A stretch of 64,000 nt of DNA from Pisolithus tinctorius (GCA_024663395.1 JANFAH010000024.1:124001-188000); one strand, 5' to 3'; positions 32,135 to 46,100 are shown, counted from the first letter of the stretch. Translations and numbers: made by a program. The notes: a model not told the origin generated them from the sequence alone.

Positions 32135-35100
32135 CTACGCACCACCTTCTTCCGGATACAGCTCATGTGCAGCTTCATTGGCAAGTACCTCCGCCTGATC
32201 CAACGGTCCCTCCGTTTTGCGGTGTCCGCTCTCAGGCATAACCTGCTCTGGGGGTTTCTCCGGTGAGGACTCTTCTTGTTGCAGTGTGTTAGGAGTAAAG
32301 TCCTTATTTGAGACCTCCGGTATCCCCTCCACCGACCCGCCGACGACGCTCACCACTCTCTCGTTCTCTTCAGAAGATACAACTTCGGGTCGGGGCTGAG
32401 AACTCTTCGCCTCCTTGATCTCCCCCTGAGCGAAAACGTCCTGCCCTGGTTCTGCGCCTCCCAACGAAATCATCGTACTCGTCTCTCCACCCGCCACAGG
32501 CACGTCCACTACGTCATCCACAATAACGGCGGCACGACCACCAGGTTCACCGCCAATCGTAGCACCAGGTACGGACTTGTTCAAGGTTGGTAATTGAATA
32601 CTAGTGACCTGCGAGAAATAAAATGTCAACAATGTCGATTCGGAATCTTGGTCACTCGGCAGAAAACGATACCAACCTCATCGTAAAATTCCCGGCTGAA
32701 AATGACCATATGATGTTAGCCATTCTGAGTACAATAGCAGTTGGCGGAGGTGTCTTACCAGGCAAAGTCCCAGGTTTTAATCCACACCGCATTATTACAC
32801 TTGCTCCTTGTCCATGGACTCCCGTACACAAGCGAGGAGAACTTGTCGAATGTCAATACCGCTATTATGATCAGCACGCAAGCGACTTGAAGCCTTATAC
32901 GGGGACGCAACGTCGACGTTGCAAAGTCAAATACGGCACTGGTAAGGAGGATCGCAAAGTAGAGAGCCGGGAAATAGTGGTGTAAGAAGAGCTGGCGGGA
33001 CATGAGGAAGAAGGGGAGATAGTGTAGAACGTAGCCCGTGAAGAGGAAGCCACAAAGTACATCGTACTTGACAAGTTTGGCTTGGATCATCATCAATCAG
33101 TACACAGGAGAACCGGGGTGTAGTAAATACGGTGTCACTCACTGTTCTCAAGATCCTTGTACCCTCGCTTTGCTCGAAGGATGAGGAAACCGCGGACAAG
33201 CACATATGTGATGACTGAAGCAGTACTTGACCACCATACGAAAGGATTACCGATCAGGTATATCTGTCTGTGGTCCTTGACCCAAAAGTTCTGTGCATGT
33301 CCGTTCGTGATAAGATTTGGATGACGCTACGAAAGTATACTTACGATACCACGCCGGAGAAAAGGCCAACTCCAAGGTCGAGAATCATAGACGTGGCGAT
33401 CAGTGAGCTTCGAGTTAGTCGTCCACATCACTTCTTGCAACTCCCAAAACTTGCTTAGGAACCCTGGAATCTTGTAATTTACCCTCTCTGCATTCTGGGG
33501 AACTAGTGGATCGTGCATTACGGCGCCCATCAGCAGGTGAATTCGATCAATAGGGTACGGAAGAGCTCACGCTGAGGGTGCTTCGAAGCGGTTTCTACGT
33601 ACCAGAGCGAGTTGGCTTTGACAGCTTGCTTATTACATGTTACTTCCTGTTGATCAAAGGCCCACTCAGGAAGCTTAACTGAATGAGAGAAGAGGTAACA
33701 GCCCGTCATGAAATGGCGTAGTTTGAAATGCGTTCGCAAGGTCTTCACCCGCTTGCTAGATTCTTTGTCGTGCCTATCCCCCTTCTCGATTTCGACAATC
33801 CAGTCATCATTGAGGTCGCCAGTGAAGCCCGTCATACCATAGCCTGAAACCTCATTCTGGAAGTCGACGTCCGAGACTGGTGGTCGGACGTCATGAGAGT
33901 GAAGGGCCTTGTCCGTGACGATGTGACGAAGCCTGACACGCGAACCATGTTTGATATATTCAATTGGTTGGTGTTCGTAGTCATACTGTGGATAATTGTC
34001 GGCAGTGGCATTCAAGACGAGCCAGAGATTGTTCTCGTCGCGGTGAGGATAAAGGGTAATCTGTTGTTCTTCAGGGGAGACCTGTCAAACCACGAATTAA
34101 AAACAGAAACGACAAGACGTACGCCCACTGCCGCCAGGGTAGTTGTGGGAGTGTGAATGAAGGTAACCGCCTTGGGTGTTAACGTGACGTATGGTAATCT
34201 GAGAACCAATCGCGACGTCTAGACGGCTGTTAGTCAATGTGTCCATGATCAGGATCATCACGACACACCTGCGTAAGTATCTGGCATTCCGTGTCCTAGA
34301 GTTTGTCTGAACTCAGAACTCATAAACGCATCCCCATCACCAGAGCTGCCGAGGATCAGAAAGTGGATCTCAAACATTGTCATGTAGAACAGTATCGGAA
34401 TTGCGATCAAACAGAGTGCCCTCGCGAAGAAGTGCCGTGACCACTTCCTCACGGAAACGCGCGAATCTCCAAGCAGAAGCCATAGGCGCAAAACCGTACA
34501 CACGCCGACTGTCGCAATGGTAAACAAACCAACCCATTTACAGGAGACGACTGCGCCGAGTGAGAGACCAGTCAACACCAGCCAGGTCCACCATTGTTCT
34601 GAAAACGGTCGATGGCTGTCTTCGTTGGAGAATCCCACAAACAGGAAGATGGTCAACGCCGTAAAGAATACGAGAGGGGAATCCAGGAGAATGTGCCGAG
34701 ACTGAGTGACTAGCCCATTTTCGAAAGTTAGGAAAAGAGACGCGAGGAGTGCTGTGGAAGCTTTGCAATCGAGTCCACGTAGTGTAAGGTATGCCAATGG
34801 AATGGTGGCAACGCCGAGTGTTGCGGGTACCATTCGCATGGCCACGTAGGGTACATTGACAAACTCTCTAGTGACATCAATCGGGCGTCGAATAGTGGGA
34901 AAGGAATCACTGACTTTCCAATCTCCTTGAAATCAAACTCGCCGTCAAATCCAAATAAGAACGCCGCTGCGGTGATTAACAGCTTTGCCAGCGGCGGGTG
35001 TACATCCACAAAGTAGCGCGTTTTGATATAACGCCCTGCAAACTTCCCGAAGTGTACTTCATCGAAACTGTTGGGGTCCCGTACAGTTAGCAGAGGAGTC

Positions 35101-35404
35101 TTGCTGGAGAACCAAGGACGCACACAACGCTATCCGGATGGGATATACGGAACATCCGTACGATGGTTGCGACTATAAGCACGACTACGAGCAGTTTCCA
35201 TTCCCCAGAAGTGATATTAAGTCCACCTGGTGCATAACCCTTGTGACCTGGTCCATAACCTTTCGAAGCAGCTTGTCTGCGGGCGTCAGCATCTAAGCCG
35301 TCTGTTCGCGAAAGCGAGGGGGGATATTTGTGGGCTGAAGGAGTGACATTTGAGAGACCGAGAGGTGGTGTGGCCGGCCTGCGTGCCCGAACACCGGCAG
35401 ACAT
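32135..35404 (-). CDS. Dolichyl-phosphate-mannose:protein O-mannosyltransferase (PMT, GT39)
   Basis: A multi-exon gene from ATG 35,404 (MSAGVRARRPATPP) to TAG at 32,135. It transfers mannose from dolichyl-phosphate mannose to Ser/Thr of proteins entering the ER. After a cytosolic N-terminus and first membrane helix (WKLLVVVLIVATIVRMF) comes the catalytic D-E loop FDEVHFGKFAGRY, formed across an intron, then YFVDVHPPLAKLL and the membrane part (LRGLDCKASTALLASLF, VVSCKWVGLFTIATVG). A MIR domain follows (HVNTQGGYLHSH, LHSHDVRPPVSDVDFQNE, NSLWYVET), then C-terminal helices (CGFLFTGYVLHYLPFFLMSR, LFLHHYFPALYFAILL). At least six short introns fit. The motifs resemble the PMT1 subfamily most, but I cannot exclude PMT4. 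The last about 140 residues after the final helix are Pro/Glu/Gly-rich and unlike the family core. Confidence 0.93.
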
Positions 35405-35788
35405 TGCCAGACGCTATATTTTGTCAATCCAAGGCCGGTCTGTATACGTGTCAACGCCGACAGCGAATTTGAAGTCCACAGACCAACGATTGAACGAACT
35501 GACTGATACCTTGCCGCTAGTGGTAATTGGAACGTTGGGAAGGTTGTATCGTGACTGTCGAGCGTCCCGTTATTACTAGCTTCGACTGCGGCGTAATAGG
35601 TGACCAAATACTTCCGTGCCACTGAGACCCTGTTTGGCTCTGTTGAAGAACGCTCCTGTCTGGAGATCTATGTATATTGCAAGTATGTAGTACCGTAAAA
35701 ATTATGTCCGCCAACAGGACAGGTATCGTGTTCAAGTATTAGATTATTTCGCGTTTCATAAAGATGCCAACAGTAAATCCCAGCACCC
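35405..35788. other. Upstream region of the PMT gene
   Basis: Lies between the PMT start (35,404, minus) and the stop of the next minus-strand gene (35,789). Presumably the PMT promoter and the neighbour's 3' end; no further feature found. Confidence 0.5.
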
Positions 35789-38245
35789 TCACTCGCTGTC
35801 GCCCTCGTTATCCCCAGAATCCGAGTTGACGACTAACACGGAGGCTCCCCCGTCTTTTGTTATCCGTGCGCGAGTCTTCATAAGCAAAAAGCGTCTCCCA
35901 AACTGGCCAAGCTTTAATGGAGTTTTCTCCTTTGCATACTGTTTCCCAGTATTATCCGATTTCTCCGCGGGGCAGTGATCGTCGTCAGGATAGACCCCAA
36001 GACCGGACGGGGCGAGCACTAAGGCCTCTCCAGTCTACTTCAGGCGTCAGAATCATCTGATATCTTATCACAAGTAACAACTAGGCTCACCTTTAGTTTA
36101 ACAACTGTCTCAAAACCTTGGTCAGCTGACACATCCGTAGCCACGTGCCGCGCAAGATGGTCCCACCACGCGGGTGACGAGAAACGGTGCATGATCGCAA
36201 CCGTACACAAATCCATGAGAACGGGGGGAATTACAGTAGGTTCTATTGGAGAATACGGCGCGGTTAGACCAAAAATTCTGTCGGCACAGATAAAGACTAT
36301 ACCTTGCGTACTGATGATAACCCGCATTCCGAGATGTCGTTGCTCCCGGGTAAGCGTCAACAGTGCATTCGTTAAGCCAGAGGCTCCTCTGCTCACTGAG
36401 AGGTACTGGATGCCGGAGACTCGGTTATCTTCCTCAAAAGCAGCACGTAAAAGAAAACGAATACCTTGTGTGCCTCATCTACCACCAGGACCTTACCCGT
36501 ATCAACGTCAGCTCGTACGAACAAACGTGTGACAATCTCAAACAGCCCGCAAGCCGAAGCAGGATCAATAAACGGGTCTGATAGATCGATGATGGTCAGC
36601 TTCCCTTCAGAGAAGCGGTGAGTTTTTGATTTCTTGGAGGAACTCCGCGAGTGCGGAGGAGCTTGGGGCTCCATGAAAGAATTCAGCAGTGCAAGGCGTT
36701 GCTCAAGCCCTGCCACTTGAGCAGGATTGAAGCTTTTCTTTTCCGCTTCTAGGCGTGTCAAAAATGCCTTGTACGAGAATTTTTCTCCTAGGTCACGCAG
36801 TATACTCTGTCATCGCCATCATTACGAGAGTGTCAATGGCAACAATAGAAAGAAAGGATGTCGGACTCACCAGGACAATCTGCATGTACAATGGTGCTGA
36901 TTCTGACGAACCCACTGCCATCATAGACAGTATCGCTTGTGCATCCAATTCTGATTCATCGAATAGGAGAGGGGAAACCCGCACACGATCCCCCAGGGGA
37001 GCATAAATAGATTTCATGGTGTTCAGCGAAGACCGTGAAACGTATACTTTCACCCTTGGGGCTTTTACACCTGGTTGGGAAGAAGCGCCTACCCAGGCAG
37101 CCTCGCAAGGGCGGGAGGCAGGGCCGCCCTCGCCGAAGTGGAGGACCAGCCCAGAAAGTGCATAGTCCAGAGAACCTATGGAGTCTTGACCAAGTATGAA
37201 CATGTTCTCGAGCAGCACGGATACGGTATGCGATTTCCCGGAACCTTGAACACCACAAACAACAGCGGAAAGCGGGGCATTCTAATCACAGTAAGGTTAA
37301 ATGATGGCGAAACATCAAAACTAGGCTTACAGTATTGATGTATAACCGCGGATCGATTGGTACATGAGCTCCTGACTTTGAGCTGCGAGGACTAAGTCAG
37401 TTAGCCCGGCGGGCGACAAAGAAAACTTGCTGGATAGAAAGGGTTTCCCCAAGAACACCATATTGCAAAACTCGATCTTTGAACCCCGCTGCAACAAATG
37501 CCTCGCGTGTAATAAGCGGCGCCGTCCGCATTTCGTGTTCCGTACTTTCGCTTGCACTACCCTTCTTCAAATGTTGTAGCTCCTCCTAAACAAATCACGT
37601 CAACACAGCAGAAACACAAGAAGGTGAATTCAACCGTACAATGGCATCCTTTACGTCTGACAAGTCGTACAGTGGCGAAGTCACGTCGGCATCAGGTGAC
37701 TGATTCTTCTTAGCCTGCTCCTGGCCTTCCTTTGCATTTTCCTCTTTTGCAGGTGGTTCCTTGTGTTTCAACGACGGTGCCTATATGTTACTCGAAAATT
37801 GGCTCATGCTGAAGTACGGAGGAGAATACTTACCGTTTCTGGTGCCGCTGGGCTCGAAGGCCAGGTGGTAGGTTCCGGTGAAGTTGGTTTGTCATTCTTG
37901 GCAGGCAACTAAGGTTTTTTAGAGAAAGTAAGTAATCATTAGAGGACGGAAGGGTGATTTATGCCGAGTTCTCACGTTGGTAGAAAAGGTGAAGGGTCGT
38001 GTGGGAACCCGGTGTTCTTTTGCCTGGGTAGACGACGCATCCGACGAAGACGGTTTAGAGCCGAACTTGAGATGGCATCAAAGAGTTGTAAAAAGTTTAA
38101 GACGCATATTACGCCACAAATTAACCTACCACGAACTGCGCGTTCCGTCAGTAGCCGCATCCGTAAAGTAGACTCCGGTGGTGCTCACCATCGACGTGTT
38201 ACTGCGTGTTGTTTTTTTCGAGGAAGTGGTGGAGGCAGGAGACAT
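35789..38245 (-). CDS. HerA/VirB4-like P-loop ATPase of unknown role
   Basis: ATG at 38,245 (MSPASTTSSKKTTRSN) to stop at 35,789, with many short introns. The N-terminal exons are low-complexity (SKPSSSDASSTQAKEH). The NTPase core follows: LYINT, then, joined by an intron, NAPLSAVVCGVQGSGKSHT with a perfect Walker A (about 37,224-37,254); SGLVLHFGEGG; MMAVGSSESAPLYMQIVL; IDLSDPFIDPASACGLFEIV; Walker B KVLVVDEAHK (about 36,470-36,498); and, across an intron, RVIISTQ-EPTVIPPVLMDLC. The polar Ser/Gln stretch after Walker B and the following helix are like the HerA/FtsK-type DNA pumps, so a nucleic-acid or protein translocation role is possible, but no function is established by the sequence. No membrane helix or signal peptide was seen. 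Confidence 0.8.
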
Positions 38246-38674
38246 TGCACCTTTATAAACAATGTCAGTATGTAAGTAGTGGAGTCAGGTTGAACTTCAA
38301 GTGGCTCTGACGAAGACGAAAAAAAAACTCGACTTTCATTGTATTGATTTCAATTTACATAATAACCGTGTCGCGACGTGATTGGTCACGTGCAAGTGCT
38401 TTCACTCTGCAAGCATTCCGGCACTGATCAGTCCACTAGTGTGTTTCGGACTTTCATTTGGTCTGGTTTGAAGTACTCCGGTGCTTGGTGCGCTGGCGCC
38501 ATTCAATGGCCGACTTGAATCCGTGAAGCTGGTCGTCGAGCCAACTTTGACAACTGAGAATTTTCCACTCCAGGGGTTTTGTTTCCGGCTTGTCAGCTGT
38601 CTTCCGACCAGCGCTTGTCATGGCCACTTCTCAGCCTTACCACGGGCGCAGTCCCATTGTCCCCCAACCACACG
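38246..38674. promoter_or_regulatory. Divergent promoter region
   Basis: 429 nt between the oppositely oriented starts of the P-loop ATPase gene (38,245) and the hydrolase gene (38,675). It includes an A-rich tract near 38,320; no factor site can be assigned. Confidence 0.5.
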
Positions 38675-40077
38675 ATGCTCCAACGGCAATTCGTCGTTAA
38701 ACCTGATACTCAGTGCCTATGGCATGTGACAGCTACACAGTATTGGCTCCCCGAGTTCAAGGCACACTGGGATGACGATGAGGCCCTAACGCTCATCATG
38801 CTCCATTCGACCAGCTTTCACAAGGAAACATGGGAGCCAACTATTCAACATATTTTCAAAAGCCTTCTAGTGCCATCAAGTCGTACTGAACCCAGGACCG
38901 CGAGTAAGCTCACAAAAGTTAAATGTGCATGGGCTATCGAGTGTCCGAACCACGGGCAGTCTGCCGTGCTGAACGACGCTGCGTTGCGGAATCCCCAATA
39001 TTTCCGAAAATGTGAGCGTATGGGCTTATGCAAAGTTTTATCGTTTCGTTCTCTTACAAACGATGATTCTACACTGCAGTTGGATGCGAAAAGTATGCGG
39101 AAGCTGTCCATCGTTTTATGACATTCGGACCTGTTCTTTCTCCGCCTTTTGACTTCAAAGCACAAAGGCTTGTCGGAATCGGACACTCGCTTGGCGGCGT
39201 AGCCATGTTCGTTACAAAATATCTTACTCTTACAGCGATTTACCCTGCTGATCCACTTTATAGTGTCATACTTCAGGATTTACAGCCCAGTTTTCCGTTC
39301 TTCTCTGTTATCCTTGTCGAGCCTCTTCTTAGTCCGCAGGGTCTCGAACCATTGCGACCATTACAAATGCGTCTTGTGCAGGGCGCATACGAACGACGTG
39401 ATGTGTGGCCCTCACGCGAAGATGCCGTGGAATACCTAGAAGCCAACAAGTATATTGCACTCTGGGATCGTCGCGTTCTGGAGCTCTACGTGGTGCGTTG
39501 CTTACATCTCACAGAGAAAGTGCAATGGTCATTTTCCGCCAGCGTTACGGCTTGAGGAGTCATCCAGGGGCCCAACATGAGGTCGCACCATACACGGGTG
39601 TGTGCCTTGCGTGCTCACGTGAAGAAGAGGTGGTGAGTGAGGTTTAATACCGGTTGAAGTCAAGTAATGTCCTAGTCACGCAACAGACGATGTACCGTGA
39701 TTCCACTGGCTCTAACAGGGGTTTGGAGGTGTTGAATAAAATCTGCAGACACCTCCCTATCAGTGTTATATTTGGTGGCAAAAACGACTGGATGTGCGTG
39801 CAGGGGCTCTGAATCATGTAAATGTCGCACTCTGTAACACCATGCGATAGGCCGCGCTCAGTACAGGATACGCTTGTGGATCCTAATTCTGGAAGGCGTT
39901 TTGAAACAGTCCACCGTATCAATGGTGTAGGACACCTGGTCAGTAGTCGCGTGTCCCAGGGTAAAGTCCCGTCTTACAGACTAGAACATGCAGGTCCCTC
40001 AACATGCCCCAGAGAAGTTAAGTCGGTCTGTAATCGACATCTTAACTCGCCATTCAAGGCATGCAACAAGACTGTGA
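38675..40077 (+). CDS. Alpha/beta hydrolase
   Basis: ATG at 38,675 (MLQRQFVVKPDTQCLWHVTA). The frame gives LTLIMLHSTSFHKETWEPTI (the HxxxF/oxyanion region of the fold), then the nucleophile elbow GIGHSLGGVA (Ser flanked by G-H-S-L-G, about 39,179), ISVIFGGKNDWM near the position of the acidic residue, and HRINGVGHL with the catalytic His at about 39,930. The last exon (VPQHAPEKLSRSVIDILT) ends at TGA 40,075-40,077. Introns placed include about 39,013-39,080, one within 39,205-39,265, one after ELYV (39,490-39,550), and two more before the end. Substrate unknown; such fungal proteins range from esterases to secondary-metabolite enzymes. No signal peptide, so likely cytosolic or peroxisomal. 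Confidence 0.85.
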
Positions 40078-40142
40078 AAGAACCCTCGCATATGAGAGCG
40101 TTTTGTTCGTATCCGTAGCGCTACACATCCAATCACTAGTGG

Positions 40143-43100
40143 TCATGAATGTGCTCGTGTGGCACGAATACTTTCTTTTCTAACCCATTCCCCAAGCTGG
40201 CTACCATCATCTCCTGCAACCCCTCGCCATATCAATAATCTACTTGTTAATATATCCCATTCAGGAACCCTGTGATCCAGAACCATGCCTGCACGCCAGA
40301 GCGCTTCTACAGCCAACCCCCATGCCCCAAAGGGGTCCGTTACAGTAGGTATAAGATGTAGGCCTTGGGCGCCATGAGGTGGGTTGGCAATTTTTGGCGG
40401 CGAGAAAAACGCTGTCTCTGGTTGTATGGGAATGTCGAGTCGGGTTTGAGATTCCACTTTCTTGAGGTAAGTAACAGCGTGCCCCAACACCTGCTCGAGG
40501 TAGTGCTTCGCTGTTCCTTCCAACAAGCTCAAACGCAAAACGACTGCTGCAATTTGGCTCAGGGTACCGATGTCTCGGTCTGGACAAATAACGTGGTGAG
40601 TTGACCAAATCCTAGCCTAGAATGATTACACTAACCCCCGGACGTTTGAACGATACAGCTCAGGCTGCGACAGATGATAGCAAACCATTCCATACCCATC
40701 GCACGCTGCAACTTGGAAATATCTGCGATGACTGCGATATTCTCTAAAATCCTCAGCCAAGCTATCGTTTCTCCATCGTGTCCGTGCATAAGCTGTATTT
40801 CGATCCATGACAGCAATGCAGACTTGAGTATCAGAGAGCCGCACGCTTGAGCATTACATGTAAGATTCGCAAGAACCTAGAATCATCTATCGTTAGCTTA
40901 GCGAAACCTTGCGGAAGGTGGAAAGCTGTACTTCAAGAATTCCAGCTCGCAGCACCTTGTCCTTTTGATAGCTCTGGAACAAGCTGGCAAGGAGGTCCCA
41001 TGTGTGCCGACGCTTTAGAACGCGCCAGTCCTCGGTGCTCGTCATACCATCTGCTAACATCCTGATCATCCACCCTCGCTCCTTCTTCCAGTCATCCGAG
41101 TTGCTGTAGAGCATGTTAAACAGCATCGGTACGTCGGTGACATCCAGCTCTGGGCGTTGTAGCAGGAATCGTGCCGTGCGAGGGTATATGAAGTTGGACG
41201 GGTAAAAGATCCCTCGGAGAGCGTGGAGCAATATGAGCGTCGCGTATGTTGGGAGGCGCCTGGGCGTATTGTCCGCAGTGGGGTTCATCACGTTCCTGAG
41301 GAGCTGGAGTACATAAAGAGCTTGAGACTTCTCTTGCATGCTCGATTTCTACAGGAAATCGACGTGAGGTTTATTGCAATATACAAACTGTAAACGGGTG
41401 AAATTCGAGGCTTACCTGGATGCCGTCGGAAACCATGGCTAGCTGGCACGCGGCCGCCTCTCGTATGTTGACATCCTTCGAAGACAGGCAGCGTATGAGC
41501 AAGCTAACTACGTTAGACCGGAAAAGCTTAACCCATGCAAGCGCTGTTGTTGGCGGGGACTCCGAGAACATCTGCGCAGAGATGGCGATGACAAGTATTG
41601 GGTCATACATGTGCTCGTCGTTCGGATTCTCCCTCACTCCCTTCTCGTCATCACCAAACCGCCTCCATCCAGGGAAGAACAAACACGTTCGCAGCATCCT
41701 GACAGGATCCAAGTTTTGCACGACCTCCAGAATGTTCGTCGCTGAAGCATCCGGTGATGGTGACCACCTTGAGAACAACGGTGATATCGAGGTACGCTTT
41801 TCCGCCTCAAAGAGCCTCATAATAGACAACAGCCGTCGGTCTGAAGTAGACATGGTTCCCCCATACACCTGCACGAGTGGTTCTATGTGTGATGGGTGGC
41901 ACGTATTGGCGGGGTGAAGGCGGAATAGTCTATCCAGCAAACGGGTTATCCCGTCTCTTTGTGATGGTGAGCCATCTTTACCCAAAAACTTGAAGAAATT
42001 CTCGTGCTGCATGATGTTCTGCAACAGTCTGTTGACAACGACAGGCTGGAACGGGACATCAGCGGCATCACGAAACACATGAGAAAAGCCCACCTTAAGA
42101 TCGGTATTCCCCAAAAGTGAAACTGCTAGGTCAAGTGTGGCAGGATCGTAAAGGTGACCTTTGACGATGACACCTAACAATGGTTCAACTAGATGTGATT
42201 TAAGTTTGAGGTTAGTTTTGGAGACATTTGCTGGTGATCATTGTGAATAAACATATCATTGTGTTTCAAGACGAAGGAAGGACGTACCGAGAAGCTCGAG
42301 AGCATTCCGAGAGTAATTATCATGGTCACTGTTGGAGATGTATCGGACAGCCCACTGGAGAACGCGATCCACGAGACTGGCGACTAGGGATTCACAACCA
42401 GGGACCGCCAAAACGCGGCGTACGATGTACATAGCTTCGAATGAAAAACTTTCCAACGGGAAAACGCGCAACTTTTGCTGCAGCAATGTTGACAAGCGAT
42501 GCCTTCGTTGAAAATCTTGCTGCAAGGCATAGCATACGCACTGAAGACGTCGTAATCTCCGCTCGCCAGGACCCGGCCATTCAGAAAGGAGTTGTTCCAG
42601 AAGTCCGCAGCATATATCATCGTCCAGCTGGATCACCTGGTCCCTGTCAGATTCAGGGCAATCAAGGAACGCAGCAAATATTATGGCAAGGTGATCGGCA
42701 GAAAGTCGATCATATTTCTTGCTGTTCAGCCAATGGACGACAACGGCGGAAGAAGACGCTCGTGCATAGAGTAGCATGGCGACTATCTGCGCTGTGGAGT
42801 CTGACCAAGTTTCTCTCCCTAGAAACTGCGAAATCAAATCGGATGGAAGAGAGGTTAAGTGATTGTGTCGTGGCAGACGCAACGACGCCAGTCCCTCGAA
42901 GCATAGCGAGGCAGATAGAACACCGTCATGAACAACCGGGAGCTGAGATGCCAAAGTTTTTGCGATCATGCCCTCTAGAAGAGGAGACTCGGGTAACTGT
43001 TTCTGTAGACCCAGCAACCGTGCGATTGGAAGTTCCGCGGGACTCTCGTTGTTGGATGATTGTGATTGATTCACCGCACAGAGAAGCTCCTCCAAAAACT

Positions 43101-46100
43101 CATGAATGACGGTGCCGTGTTCTTGGGAGGATTCGATCAGATCTAATGCAGCATGGAGCTCCGACAGTTCCATGAACCTGATCCATGGTTTAGCCAGCCT
43201 CAGCTACGGAGTGAGCGTAAGCACTTGTCTACCAACAGTATTGCTGTTACACACCTTGTCATGCTGCCCAGACGAAAGCATCTCCTTCACAGATTCGGCC
43301 CACTGAGCAGCTACTGGGGCCAAAGCCTTCTTGTCATCCAAACTGGAGGGGTTGAACGCCACCTGTATGAAATTCTGAAGGGCTAGGAAGACAATATCTC
43401 AATATTGATCCAAATTCGTTTATGCAAGGTACTGGCACCCACCATCGTGAACTTCTGTGGCAACGTCGACCGAAAGACAGAGACCAAGGAAGGCGGATTG
43501 CATGGCAACCGTCGCTTTCAAGTTTAGCACGTCCTGACTTCCAAGGCTGGCTGTCGCTCCGCTAAATAGTTCAAGAAGAAGTAGTAATAGATCCCTCGTC
43601 AGGCCTGTTTGGCCGTCCGAACCAACGATACCATGCAATACGAGCTGCGTCGCCCTCTCGACGTCAGAAAGTGTGATTTTCCGTGAGAATAGCGCACGTA
43701 GCAGTTTCGTTCGAGACTGTCTATCCCCGAATTGCACGTCAGAACAATGGACGAATAACCAATCAAAGTCAACTTCAACGTGAGCTCTTGCAGCCAGAAC
43801 AGGTGAGTGAGATTCTTGCACCTATGGAACATACGACTCACTCCTCTAGGACCTCCAGAATGTTCGACTCCCACAACTGGCCTTCCGAAGGGGATAAAAC
43901 GTCCACCAGAGCCTTGAGCGTAGGCTTGTGGAAGCGACAGATGACGAGTGCTAGGCGGGATATGTCCGTGGGCGTAGGAGGGACGTCTACCAAGCGAACC
44001 CAATCAACCAGTTCATACGCACCGGTCATTCGAGCGTTTTCATTCCCGGCTATCCCCACCAAAAAATGAGCCACCACGCCGGATGCTACGCTGAAAAGGT
44101 TGTAACGTACGGACAGGCATTTGTTCAACGCGGTCAAGGAAGACCTCGATAGCACCGGTATTTGCTCTCCCCCTCGCGATAGAGCGGGGCCCCGTCTCTG
44201 GGTGCTTGAGACAAGCAATCGCGATGGATAGCTCACGGCGTATGGCTCCTCTAATACTGGGGTGGTTCTCGAAAAAGTTATCGCTGGCCATATGCGCCTC
44301 CAGTTTGTCGATAAGAGTTCGCAGAGCACGGTACCCAGTTTCTTCTTGTTTGCTTGCGAGCTTAAAGACCAACCGTCTGGCAAAGGTGAAGACTGACAAG
44401 GCATCAGATGGTGACATCAACCGCCCGTTTATCTTCGCCTGGATCTGCTCGAAAACAGTCATCAACAACGGACTGGCAACTGCCTCGACCTGTGCATCCA
44501 CAGACGCAGCATCTGGGCTAGAGGCATTGTCCAACTGGAGAAGATCGGCCATCGCTTCCATATAACGGTAGGGCGTCTTTAAACATCGTTGCGTACAATC
44601 ATCGAGAAAGGTCACGACACTGTCGACTTCGTCGGTAAGCGGTGCACCATCTGGCGTCTCAGTGCCCGGTCCTCGACAGACGATACCCGAGGGTAGCGAC
44701 GCTAACCATAAATCCACTTCAGCGGGATCCTCCTGAAAAAGCACGCTCGTAGCAAGGACGTATTGTAGAAGTTCGTGTAGTGTGGTATGCAAAGCACGGA
44801 CACTGGTAGTAGACAAGGTTCTGAGCAGGACGTGGAAGTACGTGCGCGAGGATGAAGCTATAGAAACAATCATTATTACCACATACAAGAGAGATGGAGA
44901 ATACACCAACCGATCTTTCCACTCCATGTGAATTGGTCACTTTTGTTTAGCAGACGTAAGACATGCAACTGTTTTACTTTTTGTAATGGGGAAAGCGACC
45001 GGACCTGGTCTGTAGTGTTGCCCTTCCCATCCTCAGGAAGTGGCATCAGTGATCCCTCAGCAAGGGTAAGCACTAACTTGCCGACTTCGAATCTTGCTTC
45101 GGCCACGACATCAGGGAGACACTCTTGATAAAGCCATAGCAGTCTTTGCGAAATTTCACTCAGCAGAGCATGTTTAGAAGTATTTGGAGCATTCGGCAAG
45201 CTTATGTGTTGCTGCGAAAAGGCGACGATGACCTGAAATTCAGGTACTCGCCTCCTAGCCTCCTTTTCAACTTCCTTCCGCCGTTGGCTCCACTGACCTC
45301 CTTCCTCATCCTCTTCTAGGACAGCAATTACTCTTTCGAAGATACGGGCCACCTCTGCCAGCTTTCTCAAGCACTTGGCGAGAGTGAGTGCAGTGCAATG
45401 CTGTACAAGGGCAGCTGCCCCAACCTGTAAACCCTTAGTGAGATGAGCTTTGGTTCCAACTGGCGGCAGTATATTTGCCATTATGGTCGAGAGTGGTGGT
45501 GGAATGGGACTGTATTCAGCGGTGCCAGATAGAAGAAATGAAGAAGTGGGCACCGCTTGAGAAATTACCTGCCCTGAGAAGGAAATATTGCTAATCCACT
45601 TGGACGACAGTCTCGGTTCCAAGGTAAGTGCAGCGGCCGACCAATACCTGTATTACGTCAGTAATGAGTTCAAATCCTCCCGTAAACCACAAACCCTGCG
45701 ACCAGCTCGGGAGACGCTAAGAATATTTTCAAAGCAAGCTGCTGTTGTCTGGGGTCTTCGTTGACCTTCAGAGTCGGTAGAAAGTTTGCCAAAATCTTGT
45801 TATGAACTTTGCTCGAGCCACCCCGTTTGCGTTCAGTGGTACCTCCCTCATCATCAGGGACACTCTCTTCTGCTTCTCGAGAATACCAGCCACGGTCTTT
45901 AAAGCATATTCCCTGGCCAGGTCGAGAGCAGATAGCGAGTAAGAAATGGTGAACAACGTCAGCGGGGATGTGAATTTCGCCTTCTTTTTCAGGGACAGCG
46001 CGATCGTATAATTTAACGAGCTACTTGTCGTTGATTGCGGTTGATTCGCGTGAGAGAAGTCTCAACAACTCACATGAGAGAGGGTAGCTTCGCCGAAGAC

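Noticed and set aside
41420..41917. Plus-strand frame of 165 codons inside URB1
   Set aside because: Shadow of the minus-strand URB1 exon at 41,371-42,180.
42441..43109. Plus-strand frame of 222 codons inside URB1
   Set aside because: The minus strand carries the conserved URB1 exon (Leu-rich helical repeats); the plus frame has no family features.
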